DNA of 64,000 bases from Caminicella sporogenes DSM 14501 (GTDB lineage Bacteria; Bacillota; Clostridia; Peptostreptococcales; Caminicellaceae): assembly GCF_900142285.1 (NCBI RefSeq), contig NZ_FRAJ01000012.1:37658-101657 (forward strand), written 5' to 3'. Under the pieces are notes generated by a model. The model searched no databases. It was not told the DNA's origin and saw nothing but the letters and a program-made list of their open reading frames with translations. Numbering within the stretch: position 1 is the stretch's first letter; every line of letters begins with the position of its first letter. The translations under genes were made by a program, and so were the position numbers. Below are positions 1 to 9,894 of the stretch, piece by piece.

Positions 1-341
1 TTTTCACTATCTATTTTTATTCCCATTTTCTTTGCCTCTTGAAGAATTAATTCTTCAGTAATAAGTTTATCAAGTATCTGCTGCTTAACAATTGTAAGTA
101 AAGTTTTTCCATCTATTTCTTGACTCCATATATCTTCTCCATACCATTTACTATAACTTTTTTCAACAATACTAAAATTCTTTTCAAAATCTTCTTTAGT
201 TATTTTTACACCATTAACTTTGGCAACTACATTTTTATCTAAACTTGATTTTAAACTTTCTTTATTACATCCTGTAAAAATAGTTGCCAATAAAATTAGT
301 ACTACTGTAATAGCCAATACTTTCCTTTTTATTTGAACCAA
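1..341 (-). CDS. PrsA/SurA-like foldase lipoprotein, N-terminal part (cut by window edge)
   Basis: About 113 N-terminal residues are visible; the rest lies beyond the window start. The start is a TTG (complement of 339-341) preceded by GAGGAG at a normal distance; an upstream ATG hits a stop after nine codons. The N terminus has a basic stretch, a hydrophobic segment and a lipobox-like FTGC, so it should be a membrane-anchored extracytoplasmic lipoprotein. The segment VAKVNGVKITKEDF is typical of the N-terminal domain of SurA/PrsA-type peptidyl-prolyl isomerases, which help secreted proteins fold. It follows mfd by 50 nt on the same strand, the usual clostridial position. The catalytic parvulin domain cannot be checked here. 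Confidence 0.8.
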   Translation of the reverse strand, partial: MVQIKRKVLAITVVLILLATIFTGCNKESLKSSLDKNVVAKVNGVKITKEDFEKNFSIVEKSYSKWYGEDIWSQEIDGKTLLTIVKQQILDKLITEELILQEAKKMGIKIDSE

Positions 342-391
342 TAAAATCCACTCCTCATCTTCTGTTATTTACTATCTTATTATATCTCATA

Positions 392-3300
392 TTAATTTTT
401 ATGAAAACCTCTAATTTTTTCTAATACTTCTTTAATTTCTTGCAATTTTCTATATTGAAGCCCTTTATTTTGATGTCTATAAATAAAGAAAGGTTTACTA
501 CTGCAATTAAAAATAATTTTTCTTCCAAATTCCTCTGTAGCTTTAGCTATGACAAACGGGTCTATTTTAAATCTAGTGTCAAATTCAAACTTTATTCCTT
601 CTTTCGTTTCTGAAATAGAATTTATTTTCAATTTTTGAGCTAAAACTTTTATATATGCTATAGATATGAGATTGTAAACTGATTCCGGTAATGTTCCAAA
701 TCTATCTTCTACTTCCTCTTCAACATCATATGCATCTTCTTTACTTCTAATAGATGCTATCTTTTTATATATTTCCAATTTCTGTTTCTCATTGTTTATA
801 TATTCATCAGAAATATATGCATTTACAGTTATATCAATGTTTGTCTCTATAACTTCTTCTACTTCTTCTCCTTTTAAAGTTTTTATAGTATCTTCAAGGA
901 GTTTACAGTAAAGGTCATACCCTATAGAAGCCATATGTCCATGCTGCTGAGAACCTAATAAGTTACCTGCTCCTCTGATTTCCAAATCCTTCATAGCTAT
1001 TTTAAATCCTGAACCTAGTTCAGTAAATTCTTTTATAGCTTTGAGTCTCTTTTCAGCAGTTTCAGATAATATTTTATCTTTTTGATAAGTTAAATAACAA
1101 TAAGCTATCCTATTACTTCTTCCTACTCTTCCTCTAAGCTGATAAAGCTGAGATAAACCCATTTTATCGGCATCATATATAATCATTGTATTTACATTTC
1201 CTATATCAAGTCCTGTTTCAATTATCGTTGTGCATACTAAAACATCAAATTCTTTATTTAAAAAATCCAGCATAATATTTTCAAGTTTTCTCTCACTCAT
1301 TTGTCCATGAGCATATTCTACCTTTGCCTCTGGAACTAATTCTTTTATCCGAAAAGCCATTTTATCAATATCTCTAACTCTATTATAGACAAAATACACT
1401 TGCCCACCACGCTCTAATTCTCTTAAAATAGCTTCTCTAACCATTCCCTCATTATACTGAGTTACATACGTTTCTACAGGGTATCTATCTTCTGGTGGGT
1501 CTTCAATAACACTCATATCTCTAATACCTATCAAAGACATATGCAAAGTCCTAGGTATAGGAGTAGCAGTTAAAGTAAGAACATCTACATTTTTACGTAA
1601 GTGTTTTAAAGCTTCTTTATGTTTTACACCAAATCTCTGTTCTTCATCTACTATAAGAAGCCCTAAGTCTTTAAACTTTACATCTTTTGACAAAAGCCTA
1701 TGCGTTCCTACTATAATATCAATCATTCCTAAACCCAAATCTTCAATTATCCTATTTTGCTGTGCTTTACTTCTAAAACGGCTCAACATTTCTACTTTGA
1801 TAGGAAAACTAGATAATCTTTGAGAAAGAGTATTAAAATGTTGCTGTGCTAATATAGTAGTCGGTACTAAAAATGCAACTTGCTTTCCATCCATAACAGC
1901 TTTAAAAGCAGCACGAATTGCAACTTCAGTTTTCCCATATCCAACATCTCCACAAAGCAGCCTATCCATAGGAATACTTTTTTCCATATCCCTTTTTATC
2001 TCTTCAATACATTTTAATTGATCGGGAGTTTCTTCATATGGAAATAAGTTTTCAAATTCTCTTTGCCATTCAGTATCTGGTGAAAAAGCATGACCTTTTG
2101 TAGATTGTCTAACAGCATAAAGTTTTAATAAATCTTTAGCCATATCTTCTATAGCACTCTTAACCTTTGCCTTTGTTTTTTTCCATTCATTTCCACCAAG
2201 CTTATTTATTTTAGGAACTCTATCTTCCCCACCTATATATTTTTGTACTAAATCCATTTGATCTATGGGAACGTATAAATAATCTCCACCAGAATATTGT
2301 ATTTTTAAATAGTCTTTCTTTACTCCTTCAACTTTTAACTGTTCTATTCCTATATATTTCCCTATACCATGATTTTCATGAACAACATAATCTCCAACAG
2401 ATAAATCTCTAAATGACTTTATCTTTCTACCTTCTTTATATTTTTTCTTTTTCCTCTTAATTCTTTTAGAAACTCCATATATTTCATTTTCCGTTACTAC
2501 TGCAAATTTAAAAGTATTATATATAAATCCACTAGAAAGATTTCCATTCATTATAAATGTTTGTCCAGATAAAATAGTCTTATCTAAATTATTTATACAT
2601 GCACATTCTATTCCATCATTTCTAAATTCTCTTTCTAGATTTTTTCCCTTTTCTTGTGTCCCGGATAATATAACTACTTTATAACCTCTATATTTCCATC
2701 CCTTTAAATCTTCTATAAGTAAATTTAATTTCCCATGATAAGAACTCATATCCTGCATAGGAAACGAAATTATTTGCTTAGGCATAAAATCATTTATTCT
2801 CTTTGGCAAGCTATTTATCACTATGAATATATTTTTTTCATTATCTTTTATAAGTTTATCATAATCTTCAATGACATCTATTTGTCCGGGTAAAACTTCA
2901 CCTTTTTCAAAAAACATTTCAAATCTCTTTCTAAAATCTTTTTGAAAGTTTTCAGCTCTTTCCTTAACCCTTGACGATTCATGAATTAAAACAAGAGCTT
3001 TATCATCAATATAATCAATTAAAGTTTCTGTCTTTTCCATAAAATAATTTATAAAACTATCTATACCTTCAAAGTAAATATTATTTTCCAATTTGGAAAT
3101 AATTTCATTTATTCTTTCTTCTAACTTTTTTTTAGAATCTCCTTTGAGTTTCTTAATAAATTCTTTAAAATCATTTTTTATATTTTTTATGCCACAATTA
3201 ATCCTATTATCATCTATTAATATTTCTTTAGCTGGTTTCAGCTCAATTTTTTGCACTTTTTCTTGAGATATTTGACTTTCTACATCAAATATTCTTATTG

Positions 3301-3907
3301 AATCTATTTCATTATCAAAGAGTTCTATTCTATAAGGATTGTCATCAACAGATGAATAAAAATCAATTATTCCTCCTCTTAAACTAAATTGTCCGCTAGC
3401 TTCAACTATCTCTACTCTTTCATAACCCATATTTAAAAGACTTTTTATAAAATCATCTACATTTATAATATCTCCAACTTTTAAAATTTGTCTGTATAAA
3501 GCCCAATCTTCATGAGGAATAAGCTTTTCTAAAACAGCTTCTATTGTTGTAACTATTATACATTTTTCTCCTTTTACAATACTATCTATGGCTTTTAGCC
3601 TCTCTTTAATTATTTCTTTACTGTGAGCATAAACATCATAAAATACTATTTCTTTAGGCGGAAAATAATAAACGTTTTCTTCATCAAAAAATTTTAAATC
3701 ATAAAGTATTTTCTTTGCCTCCAATTCACTATGAGTAATAATAATCATCTGATTTTTAAGCTTATTGTTAAGAGCAAAAGATATATGTGCTATCGCTGAA
3801 CCAGAAAGTCCATTTACAACTATTGGAGACTGTTTTTGCTTTATACCATTCAAAAGCCCACCAAACTCTTTCGAATTATTAAATATGTCAATAAAAAGAT
3901 TTGTCAT
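392..3907 (-). CDS. mfd: Transcription-repair coupling factor Mfd
   Basis: 1171-residue cytoplasmic ATP-dependent translocase that removes RNA polymerase stalled at lesions and recruits UvrA. The order of parts is normal: a UvrB-homology N-terminal module, the CarD-like RNA-polymerase interaction domain (GDYVVHENHGIGKYIGIEQL), a RecG-type motor with Walker A GDVGYGKT and DEEQ box, the TRG segment and a C-terminal D7 domain. The frame is open 21 codons further upstream, but that extension runs through a hairpin; I chose the ATG at 3907, which starts MTNLFIDIF. A GTG three codons earlier is also possible because GGAAGG is closer to it. It lies downstream of pth in the same direction. Confidence 0.97.
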   Translation of the reverse strand: MTNLFIDIFNNSKEFGGLLNGIKQKQSPIVVNGLSGSAIAHISFALNNKLKNQMIIITHSELEAKKILYDLKFFDEENVYYFPPKEIVFYDVYAHSKEIIKERLKAIDSIVKGEKCIIVTTIEAVLEKLIPHEDWALYRQILKVGDIINVDDFIKSLLNMGYERVEIVEASGQFSLRGGIIDFYSSVDDNPYRIELFDNEIDSIRIFDVESQISQEKVQKIELKPAKEILIDDNRINCGIKNIKNDFKEFIKKLKGDSKKKLEERINEIISKLENNIYFEGIDSFINYFMEKTETLIDYIDDKALVLIHESSRVKERAENFQKDFRKRFEMFFEKGEVLPGQIDVIEDYDKLIKDNEKNIFIVINSLPKRINDFMPKQIISFPMQDMSSYHGKLNLLIEDLKGWKYRGYKVVILSGTQEKGKNLEREFRNDGIECACINNLDKTILSGQTFIMNGNLSSGFIYNTFKFAVVTENEIYGVSKRIKRKKKKYKEGRKIKSFRDLSVGDYVVHENHGIGKYIGIEQLKVEGVKKDYLKIQYSGGDYLYVPIDQMDLVQKYIGGEDRVPKINKLGGNEWKKTKAKVKSAIEDMAKDLLKLYAVRQSTKGHAFSPDTEWQREFENLFPYEETPDQLKCIEEIKRDMEKSIPMDRLLCGDVGYGKTEVAIRAAFKAVMDGKQVAFLVPTTILAQQHFNTLSQRLSSFPIKVEMLSRFRSKAQQNRIIEDLGLGMIDIIVGTHRLLSKDVKFKDLGLLIVDEEQRFGVKHKEALKHLRKNVDVLTLTATPIPRTLHMSLIGIRDMSVIEDPPEDRYPVETYVTQYNEGMVREAILRELERGGQVYFVYNRVRDIDKMAFRIKELVPEAKVEYAHGQMSERKLENIMLDFLNKEFDVLVCTTIIETGLDIGNVNTMIIYDADKMGLSQLYQLRGRVGRSNRIAYCYLTYQKDKILSETAEKRLKAIKEFTELGSGFKIAMKDLEIRGAGNLLGSQQHGHMASIGYDLYCKLLEDTIKTLKGEEVEEVIETNIDITVNAYISDEYINNEKQKLEIYKKIASIRSKEDAYDVEEEVEDRFGTLPESVYNLISIAYIKVLAQKLKINSISETKEGIKFEFDTRFKIDPFVIAKATEEFGRKIIFNCSSKPFFIYRHQNKGLQYRKLQEIKEVLEKIRGFHKN

Positions 3908-3945
3908 GACAATCACATTCCTTCCATCTATATAAAACACCTTAA

Positions 3946-3968
3946 GCCCGGATTTATATAACCCGGGC
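3946..3968 (-). terminator. GC-rich hairpin between pth and mfd
   Basis: GCCCGG and CCGGGC arms (6 bp) flank an 11-nt AT loop, just after pth and before the mfd ribosome-binding site. On the minus strand the following bases are TTAAGGTGTTTT, a weak U-tract, so it may only partly terminate or may separate pth and mfd expression. Confidence 0.5.
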
Positions 3969-3992
3969 ACTATCTTTGTTTAACTTTAAAAT

Positions 3993-4550
3993 TTATTTAT
4001 TATACATATTCATGGCTTTGTCTATTCCTTCTCTAATAATACATTCTAATGCACAAGCAGCAGTCTTAATTGAAATTAAAATATCTTCCTTTTCATCATC
4101 CTTAAACTTTCCTATAACATAACTTACAAGGTCGCCTTTTTCAGGTTTTCCAATTCCTATCCTAATTCTAGGAAATTCATCACTCTGCAAGTTATATATA
4201 ATATTTCTCATACCATTGTGTGTACCAGCACTTCCTTTTTTTCTTATTCTAATCTTCCCAAAATCAATATCTATATCATCATATATTACTATCAATTTAT
4301 TAAAATCAACATCATAATATCTGCAAATTTCTAAAACACTTTCTCCACTAAGATTCATAAAAGTTTGAGGTTTAACAAGCATTACCTTTTTCCCTTCAAT
4401 CATTCCTTCGCCTATAAGAGCTTTATGTTTAATCTTTTTTATATCTATATTATTCCTATATCCTAAATATTCTACTACATCAAAGCCTACATTATGCCTA
4501 GTACCTTCATATTTCTTTCCCGGATTCCCCAATCCTACTATTACATACAT
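3993..4550 (-). CDS. pth: Peptidyl-tRNA hydrolase
   Basis: 185 residues, the usual length. It hydrolyses peptidyl-tRNA released from stalled ribosomes, recycling tRNA. Family signatures are visible: N-terminal IVGLGNPGKKYEGTRHNVGF containing the catalytic His, KPQTFMNLSG, YDDIDIDFGKIRIR and GSAGTHNGM. An in-frame GTG lies three codons upstream at 4559, but the ATG at 4550 has GAGGTGGGAG at proper spacing and gives the expected N terminus MYVIVGLGNPG. It lies between the chemoreceptor terminator and mfd; in related genomes it directly follows prs. Confidence 0.97.
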   Translation of the reverse strand: MYVIVGLGNPGKKYEGTRHNVGFDVVEYLGYRNNIDIKKIKHKALIGEGMIEGKKVMLVKPQTFMNLSGESVLEICRYYDVDFNKLIVIYDDIDIDFGKIRIRKKGSAGTHNGMRNIIYNLQSDEFPRIRIGIGKPEKGDLVSYVIGKFKDDEKEDILISIKTAACALECIIREGIDKAMNMYNK

Positions 4551-4765
4551 TTCTCCCACCTCTTTAGTCCAAAACTACCAATATTATATCATAATGTTAC
4601 TGTCTGTATACAAAAAATATACTTACTTTTGAAAATTAATCATTCTTTTATCACAATACAATATTTCCTCAGTAAATAAATATATATTTGATATATTATT
4701 AATTTCAAATTCTATATTGTAAGTTTTACTCCCTTAATTCTTAATCACTCTTAAAATTCACAACC

Positions 4766-4813
4766 AATATAAAATACAGCTGCTAGAATATTCTAGCAGC
4801 TGTATTTTATATT
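4766..4813. terminator. 48-bp perfect palindrome, terminator of the chemoreceptor gene
   Basis: A perfect palindrome centred at 4789/4790, with core CTGCTAGAATATTCTAGCAG and A/T-rich outer arms that supply the U-tract in both directions. The stop codon of the chemoreceptor gene (4807-4809) lies inside its right arm. It should work as a bidirectional intrinsic terminator and isolates the chemoreceptor gene from pth. No other gene on the plus strand needs it. Confidence 0.85.
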
Positions 4814-6867
4814 TTAAAACGTCTAATTTCTTTACTAAGTTTTATAGATAATTCATTAAGTTTATCAGCAGCTTTAGCTACTTCCTCAACTGCCATAGAC
4901 TGCTGCTGCATTGAAGCAGTTACTTCTTCAGAAGCTGCTGCAGTTTCTTCTGATACTGCAGATATATTTTCTATAGCTGCAACTATATTATCCTTATCTT
5001 CATTTACCTCTTTAATAAAATCACTTATAGATTCTATCTTTGCTGAAATACTATCTATTGCTTTTGAAATTTGTTTAAATGAATTATTTACATGCTCAAC
5101 TGCCTCAGATTGTTCCACAGCCCTTTCTTTAACTTCACTCATTATATTTACAGTTTTTGTGCTATCGTTTGTTATATTAACAACTATTTCTTTTATTTCA
5201 TCAACAGCATTTCTTGAATCTTCAGCAAGTTTTCTAATTTCATCAGCTACAACAGCAAAGCCTCTTCCATGCTCTCCTGCTCTTGCAGCTTCTATAGATG
5301 CATTTAATGCTAAAAGATTTGTTTGTTCAGCTATAGAACTTATTGTTTCAAGTATATTTCCTATGTACTTAGTCTTATTATCTAATTCAACAATTGCATT
5401 TTCTATTTTTAATGTAGCATCATCATTAAGTTTAGTCTTTTCTTGTAAATCTTCCATAGCCTTTATACCAACTATGTTTGCTTCTATTACTTCATTAGCA
5501 GAATCAAGCATTTTTTCTGTGCTTTCTGATAAACTATTAAATTTCGTAGATAAATTTGCCGTAAGCATAGCACCTTTTTCAGCTTCAGCAGCTTGTTCTG
5601 TAGCTCCCTTTGCTATTTCTTCTACTGTTCTAGCAACTTCCTCTGCTGATGCACTTGTTTGTTCTGAAGTAGCTGCTAAATTTTCAGCTGAAGAAGATAC
5701 TTCATTTGATACAACTTGAATATTTTCTACAAGCTTTCTTATCTCATCCATCATTCTATCAAAACCTTCAGCAAGTACGCCTATTTCATCTGAAGTTTTT
5801 ATATTATTTCTTATTGTCAAATCTCCCTGCTCTATCTTCTTCATGTTATTTAACATCATATTTATATGTTTTGTTATTCCCTTTGAAAATAAAAATGAAA
5901 TCAATATTACAAATATAATCGAAATAATTCCAAATAATACTGTATTCTTTAATAAACCTACAGCATCTTCTTTTATTTCATCAACATACATTATAGCTAA
6001 AATACTCCAACCTACTTTTTCTATTTTCGTAAATACTCCAAATTTATCTACTTTTTCATTTTTACCTTTTTCATTCTTTTCAACCCATTTATAATCTACA
6101 AAACCTTCATTTTTTTCTTTCATAGCTTTAAATATTTCTGGTACTGGAATAAACTTCCCAATAAATTTTTTATCTTTATGAGTCATAATCTTTCCATATC
6201 TATCAAGTATAATAATAGAACCTTTTTTACCAATTTGAATAGAATTAATTTTTTTCGATAAAACATCTAAAGAAATATCAATTGCTAATACCCCAACTAA
6301 TTCATTTCTATTATATGAATTATAAACAGGTTTTGCTACAGAAATAACTAACTCTTTCGTATCAGTATCTATATAAGGGTCTGTCCAAACAAGTGTATTT
6401 CTTTTAACAGCTTCTTGATACCATGGCCTTGTAGTCGGATCAAACCCTTCAGGTATTTCAGTATTCGGATATATGTACATATCTTTTTTTACTGTTCCTA
6501 TATATATACTTTTTACTTCCTTATGAGATTTAATAAAAGCTTCAAATGCTGGTTTCATCCATTCTTCATATTCAGGGTGCTCAACTATTTGCTGAACATC
6601 TGGATTTAAAGCTATCTGCTCAACACTTTCTTCATACCCTTTGGTAAAATTATTTATGGAATTTTTTATTTCTTTTAAAACATTCATAGTATCTGTCTTT
6701 AAAGATTTTTTCATTATATCTACTGATTTATTATACGAAATAATTCCTAAAGAAATAAGGGAAGTAGTAATCAAAGCTACAAACATCAATATAAGCTTTG
6801 TCTGCATACTAATCTTAATTCTCTTTTCTGTTTCATTTTTTGTCTTTTTCTTTATCTTTTTATCCAT
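4807..6867 (-). CDS. Methyl-accepting chemotaxis protein with dCache sensor
   Basis: 686-residue inner-membrane chemoreceptor. Segments in order: Lys-rich cytoplasmic start, TM1 around 23-43, an extracellular double-Cache ligand domain (roughly 45-300; [15 protein letters not shown] and the DISLDVLS stretch are Cache-like), TM2 around 308-328, a HAMP domain, and a long coiled-coil signalling domain whose hairpin tip [20 protein letters not shown] starts near residue 514. The C terminus lacks an NWETF-type CheR tether. ATG start with GGGAGGA. It has its own promoter and strong terminator and interrupts the conserved prs-pth neighbourhood, so it is probably an inserted single-gene unit. The ligand cannot be read from sequence. 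Confidence 0.95.
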   Translation of the reverse strand: MDKKIKKKTKNETEKRIKISMQTKLILMFVALITTSLISLGIISYNKSVDIMKKSLKTDTMNVLKEIKNSINNFTKGYEESVEQIALNPDVQQIVEHPEYEEWMKPAFEAFIKSHKEVKSIYIGTVKKDMYIYPNTEIPEGFDPTTRPWYQEAVKRNTLVWTDPYIDTDTKELVISVAKPVYNSYNRNELVGVLAIDISLDVLSKKINSIQIGKKGSIIILDRYGKIMTHKDKKFIGKFIPVPEIFKAMKEKNEGFVDYKWVEKNEKGKNEKVDKFGVFTKIEKVGWSILAIMYVDEIKEDAVGLLKNTVLFGIISIIFVILISFLFSKGITKHINMMLNNMKKIEQGDLTIRNNIKTSDEIGVLAEGFDRMMDEIRKLVENIQVVSNEVSSSAENLAATSEQTSASAEEVARTVEEIAKGATEQAAEAEKGAMLTANLSTKFNSLSESTEKMLDSANEVIEANIVGIKAMEDLQEKTKLNDDATLKIENAIVELDNKTKYIGNILETISSIAEQTNLLALNASIEAARAGEHGRGFAVVADEIRKLAEDSRNAVDEIKEIVVNITNDSTKTVNIMSEVKERAVEQSEAVEHVNNSFKQISKAIDSISAKIESISDFIKEVNEDKDNIVAAIENISAVSEETAAASEEVTASMQQQSMAVEEVAKAADKLNELSIKLSKEIRRFKI

Positions 6868-6918
6868 ACTTTTCCTCCCAGCTTAATTTTAATCCACTAT
6901 TTTTTTTACATTCTACAT

Positions 6919-6947
6919 ATTATATCCTTTTTCGACAAAATTCTCAA
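6919..6947 (-). promoter_or_regulatory. Sigma-A-type promoter of the chemoreceptor gene
   Basis: On the minus strand TTGAGA (6947-6942), a 17-nt spacer and a perfect TATAAT (6924-6919), about 50 nt before the start codon at 6867. Confidence 0.6.
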
Positions 6948-6998
6948 TAATCCTCTTTGTTTTTTTTGGAAATTAAGTTTTTATAAAACATAAAAATA

Positions 6999-7014
6999 AT
7001 GGCTAAACAGCCAT
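6999..7014 (-). terminator. Terminator downstream of prs
   Basis: ATGGCT/AGCCAT hairpin with a 4-nt loop; on the minus strand it is followed by TATTTTTATG. It lies just past the prs stop codon and ends the glmU-prs transcript. Confidence 0.75.
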
Positions 7015-7024
7015 CATTTTTATT

Positions 7025-7975
7025 TTAATCAAATAGTACACTTACTGATTCATTAGAATATATTCTCCTTATTGCCTCAGCAAATATTGACGCTACTGAA
7101 AGTATTTTCATATTTTCAAGTCTCTTTTCTTCTGGCAACAAAATCGTATCAAGAACGACTAATTCTTTAATAGGAGAATTTTTCAATCTTTCTATTGCTG
7201 GTCCTGAGAGAACTGGATGAGTACAGCAAGCATATACATCTTTAGCCCCAAATTCCTTTAATGCTACTGCTCCATTAGTTATAGTTCCTGCTGTATCTAT
7301 CATATCATCAATTAAAATTACATTTTTATCCTTTATATCTCCAATAATATTCATAACTTCAGATACATTTGCTTTAGGCCTTCTCTTATCTATTATAGCA
7401 AGTGAAGCATCTAATCTATCTGCAAACTTTCTAGCTCTAGTTACACTACCAAGGTCCGGTGAAACCACAACTACATTGTCTAAATTAAGTTCTTTAAAGT
7501 AGTTTGCCAATATCGGCACTCCTACTAGATGGTCTACAGGAATGTCAAAATAGCCCTGTATTTGTGCAGCATGTAAATCCATCGATAAAACTCTATCTGC
7601 TCCAGCTGTAGTAAGTAAATTTGCAACCAATTTCGCTGAAATCGGATCTCTTGCTTTAGCTTTTCTATCTTGTCTTGCATACCCATAGTACGGAATAACT
7701 GCATTTATCCTCTTAGCTGATGCTCTTTTTAATGCATCAATCATTATTAAAAGTTCCATTAAATATCTGTTTACAAGCGGAGCACTTGTAGATTGAATTA
7801 CATAAACATCTGCACCTCTCACTGACTCTCCAATGTTTACAGCAATTTCTCCATCACTAAAAGAACTTACCTCAGCATTTCCAAGAGGCAATCCTAATTC
7901 TGAACAGATTTTAAGAGCTAACTCCTTATTGGAATTCCCTGCAAAAATTTTAATTTCTCTGCCCTCTAAATTCAT
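7025..7975 (-). CDS. prs: Ribose-phosphate pyrophosphokinase (PRPP synthetase)
   Basis: 316 residues, full length. It makes PRPP from ribose 5-phosphate and ATP in the cytoplasm, feeding purine, pyrimidine, His, Trp and NAD synthesis. Hallmarks: N-terminal [33 protein letters not shown], the [17 protein letters not shown] region, and the PRPP-binding loop [16 protein letters not shown] start with AGGAGG. It sits 30 nt after glmU and probably shares its transcript. PRPP is the effector of PurR, encoded two genes upstream, and a co-substrate of PyrE. Confidence 0.98.
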   Translation of the reverse strand: MNLEGREIKIFAGNSNKELALKICSELGLPLGNAEVSSFSDGEIAVNIGESVRGADVYVIQSTSAPLVNRYLMELLIMIDALKRASAKRINAVIPYYGYARQDRKAKARDPISAKLVANLLTTAGADRVLSMDLHAAQIQGYFDIPVDHLVGVPILANYFKELNLDNVVVVSPDLGSVTRARKFADRLDASLAIIDKRRPKANVSEVMNIIGDIKDKNVILIDDMIDTAGTITNGAVALKEFGAKDVYACCTHPVLSGPAIERLKNSPIKELVVLDTILLPEEKRLENMKILSVASIFAEAIRRIYSNESVSVLFD

Positions 7976-8005
7976 TTTCTTTCCTCCTAAAAATTTATAT
8001 AATAA

Positions 8006-9376
8006 TTATTTCTTTAATAAGCCCTTTCTCTCTACCCAATCTTTTTTATTCTGCTGCTTTGCCCTTGCAACAGCTAAAGATTTTTCTGGAACATTTTTAG
8101 TTATTGTTGACCCAGCCGCTATATATCCATTTTCTTCGACAATTACAGGTGCAATCAAGTTTACATTACAGCCAATAAAAGCGTTATCCTTTACTACAGT
8201 TTTATTTTTAGACTTTCCATTATAATTTACAAAAACTGCTCCACACCCTATATTCACATTTGTTCCTATTTCACCATCACCAATATATGATAAATGAGAA
8301 GCTTTTGAATTATCTCCTATAGTTGAATTTTTAACCTCAACAAAATCGCCTATCTTTACATTCTTGCCAAGTTTACTATTAGGTCTTAAATAAGCATATG
8401 GTCCTACTTTAGTATCTGAATCTATAAAACTTTCTATTATAGTTGAATTTATTATTTTCACTCTGTCATTTATTATAGAATTTTCTATACGTGTATTTGG
8501 TCCAATAATACAATCTTCTCCTATTTCAGTATTTCCCAAAAGAAATGTACCGGGATATAAAATACTATCCATTCCAACTTCTACTCTCTTATCTACATAA
8601 GTATTATCGGGGTCTATTATAGTTACCCCCTTTTCCATAAGACCTGTAAGAATTCTCTTTCTCATTATTTTTTCAGCTTCAGCTAATTGAACACGTGAAT
8701 TTACTCCTAATATTTCCGTATAATCATCAATTTTATATGCGCCTATTTTCTTTTCTTCATTTCTCAATATTTCTATAACATCAGTTAGATAATATTCACC
8801 CTGATTATTATCATTATTAAGTTTTTTTAAAGACTTTTTCAAATCACTAGCTTTAAAACAATAAATACCTGAATTAATTTCTTTTATCGATTTTTGAAAC
8901 TCATCTGCATCCTTTTCTTCAACTATTTTTATTACTTCACCATTTTCATTTCTAATAATTCTTCCATAACCAGTAGGATTTTCCACTTCCGTAGTTAATA
9001 TAGATGCTGAATAACCTCTTTTTATATGTAAATTTATAAATTTTTGAATAGTTTCACTTTTAATAAGAGGTGTATCCCCATATAAAACGATAACATATCC
9101 TTCATCACAAATTAAATTTTCAGCTTGAATAACAGCATGTCCAGTACCAAGCTGTTCTTTCTGATATATAAATTCAACATTCCTATGTTTAGTAGCATCT
9201 TTAACTTTATCTGCACCACACCCAACTACAACTACATTTTTGTCGCATTTAATTTCTTCTGCAACATCTATTACATGTTCAAGCATTGAAATTCCACTTA
9301 CCTTATGCAAAACCTTCGGAAGTTTAGATTTCATCCTAGTTCCTGCTCCTGCAGCTAAAATTATCGACATTAGCAT
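8006..9376 (-). CDS. glmU: Bifunctional GlmU (UDP-N-acetylglucosamine pyrophosphorylase / GlcN-1-P acetyltransferase)
   Basis: About 456 residues. The N-terminal uridylyltransferase domain shows ILAAGAGTRMKSKLPK and a YGDTPLI active-site segment; the C-terminal half is a left-handed beta helix with repeated hexapeptide I/V-G-x-N pattern. It makes UDP-GlcNAc for peptidoglycan. Start choice is unsure: ATGs occur at 9397, 9376 and 9370. The only SD-like element, GAGGGG, lies just after the first, so 9376 or 9370 is preferred; 9370 gives the family-typical MSIILAAG. Cotranscribed with prs; a terminator separates it from spoVG. Confidence 0.96.
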   Translation of the reverse strand: MLMSIILAAGAGTRMKSKLPKVLHKVSGISMLEHVIDVAEEIKCDKNVVVVGCGADKVKDATKHRNVEFIYQKEQLGTGHAVIQAENLICDEGYVIVLYGDTPLIKSETIQKFINLHIKRGYSASILTTEVENPTGYGRIIRNENGEVIKIVEEKDADEFQKSIKEINSGIYCFKASDLKKSLKKLNNDNNQGEYYLTDVIEILRNEEKKIGAYKIDDYTEILGVNSRVQLAEAEKIMRKRILTGLMEKGVTIIDPDNTYVDKRVEVGMDSILYPGTFLLGNTEIGEDCIIGPNTRIENSIINDRVKIINSTIIESFIDSDTKVGPYAYLRPNSKLGKNVKIGDFVEVKNSTIGDNSKASHLSYIGDGEIGTNVNIGCGAVFVNYNGKSKNKTVVKDNAFIGCNVNLIAPVIVEENGYIAAGSTITKNVPEKSLAVARAKQQNKKDWVERKGLLKK

Positions 9377-9462
9377 ATTTATTTCAGCACCCCTCATGTT
9401 TTTTGAATTTTAAAAAACGTTGTTATTTCGCGATATATTATATCATTTTCTTCAAAAAAAAA

Positions 9463-9484
9463 CAAAAGCTAAAAACAGCTTTTG
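9463..9484 (-). terminator. Terminator downstream of spoVG
   Basis: 8-bp stem CAAAAGCT/AGCTTTTG with a 6-nt loop, followed on the minus strand by an uninterrupted run of nine T. A textbook intrinsic terminator between spoVG and glmU. Confidence 0.9.
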
Positions 9485-9490
9485 CTTTAA

Positions 9491-9757
9491 TTAATTTGCT
9501 TTTTCTAAAGCTTTCTCATACTCAGTAAAAATAATTTCTTCAAGTTTAGCTCTAGTTTCAGCATTAATAGGATGAGCTATATCTTTATAATCTCCTTCAT
9601 TAATTCTTTTACTTGGCATTGCTATAAACAGTCCGTTTTGCCCCTCTATAATTTTGATATCATGTACTACAAATGCATTATCAAATGTTACTGAAACTAT
9701 AGCCTTCATTTTACCTGCCTCATTTAGCTTACGAATTCTTACATTAGTAATATTCAT
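9491..9757 (-). CDS. spoVG: SpoVG, sporulation-associated RNA/DNA-binding regulator
   Basis: 88 residues. SpoVG is a small conserved regulator, first known from spore cortex formation and septation control, later shown to bind nucleic acid. The N-terminal pattern [20 protein letters not shown], the central [11 protein letters not shown] and the [18 protein letters not shown] segment are diagnostic. A GTG six codons upstream is in frame, but AAAGGTGGGAG is ideally placed for the ATG at 9757. It sits between purR and glmU, as in Bacillus and Clostridium. Confidence 0.97.
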   Translation of the reverse strand: MNITNVRIRKLNEAGKMKAIVSVTFDNAFVVHDIKIIEGQNGLFIAMPSKRINEGDYKDIAHPINAETRAKLEEIIFTEYEKALEKAN

Positions 9758-9894
9758 ACAACTCCCACCTTTCACGCCAATTCATACAAGCTATAATTGA
9801 TAATTCTCCAAAAAGTACTAATTTCCTTTTTACAAAACAGTTTTTTTGAAATTTTTTTAAAATTACCAAAGTTCTCTCTAATCATTTTTGTTCA

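Noticed and set aside
5159..5719. 186-codon plus-strand frame
   Set aside because: It is antisense to the MCP signalling domain; its open length comes from the biased coiled-coil codons of the real gene.
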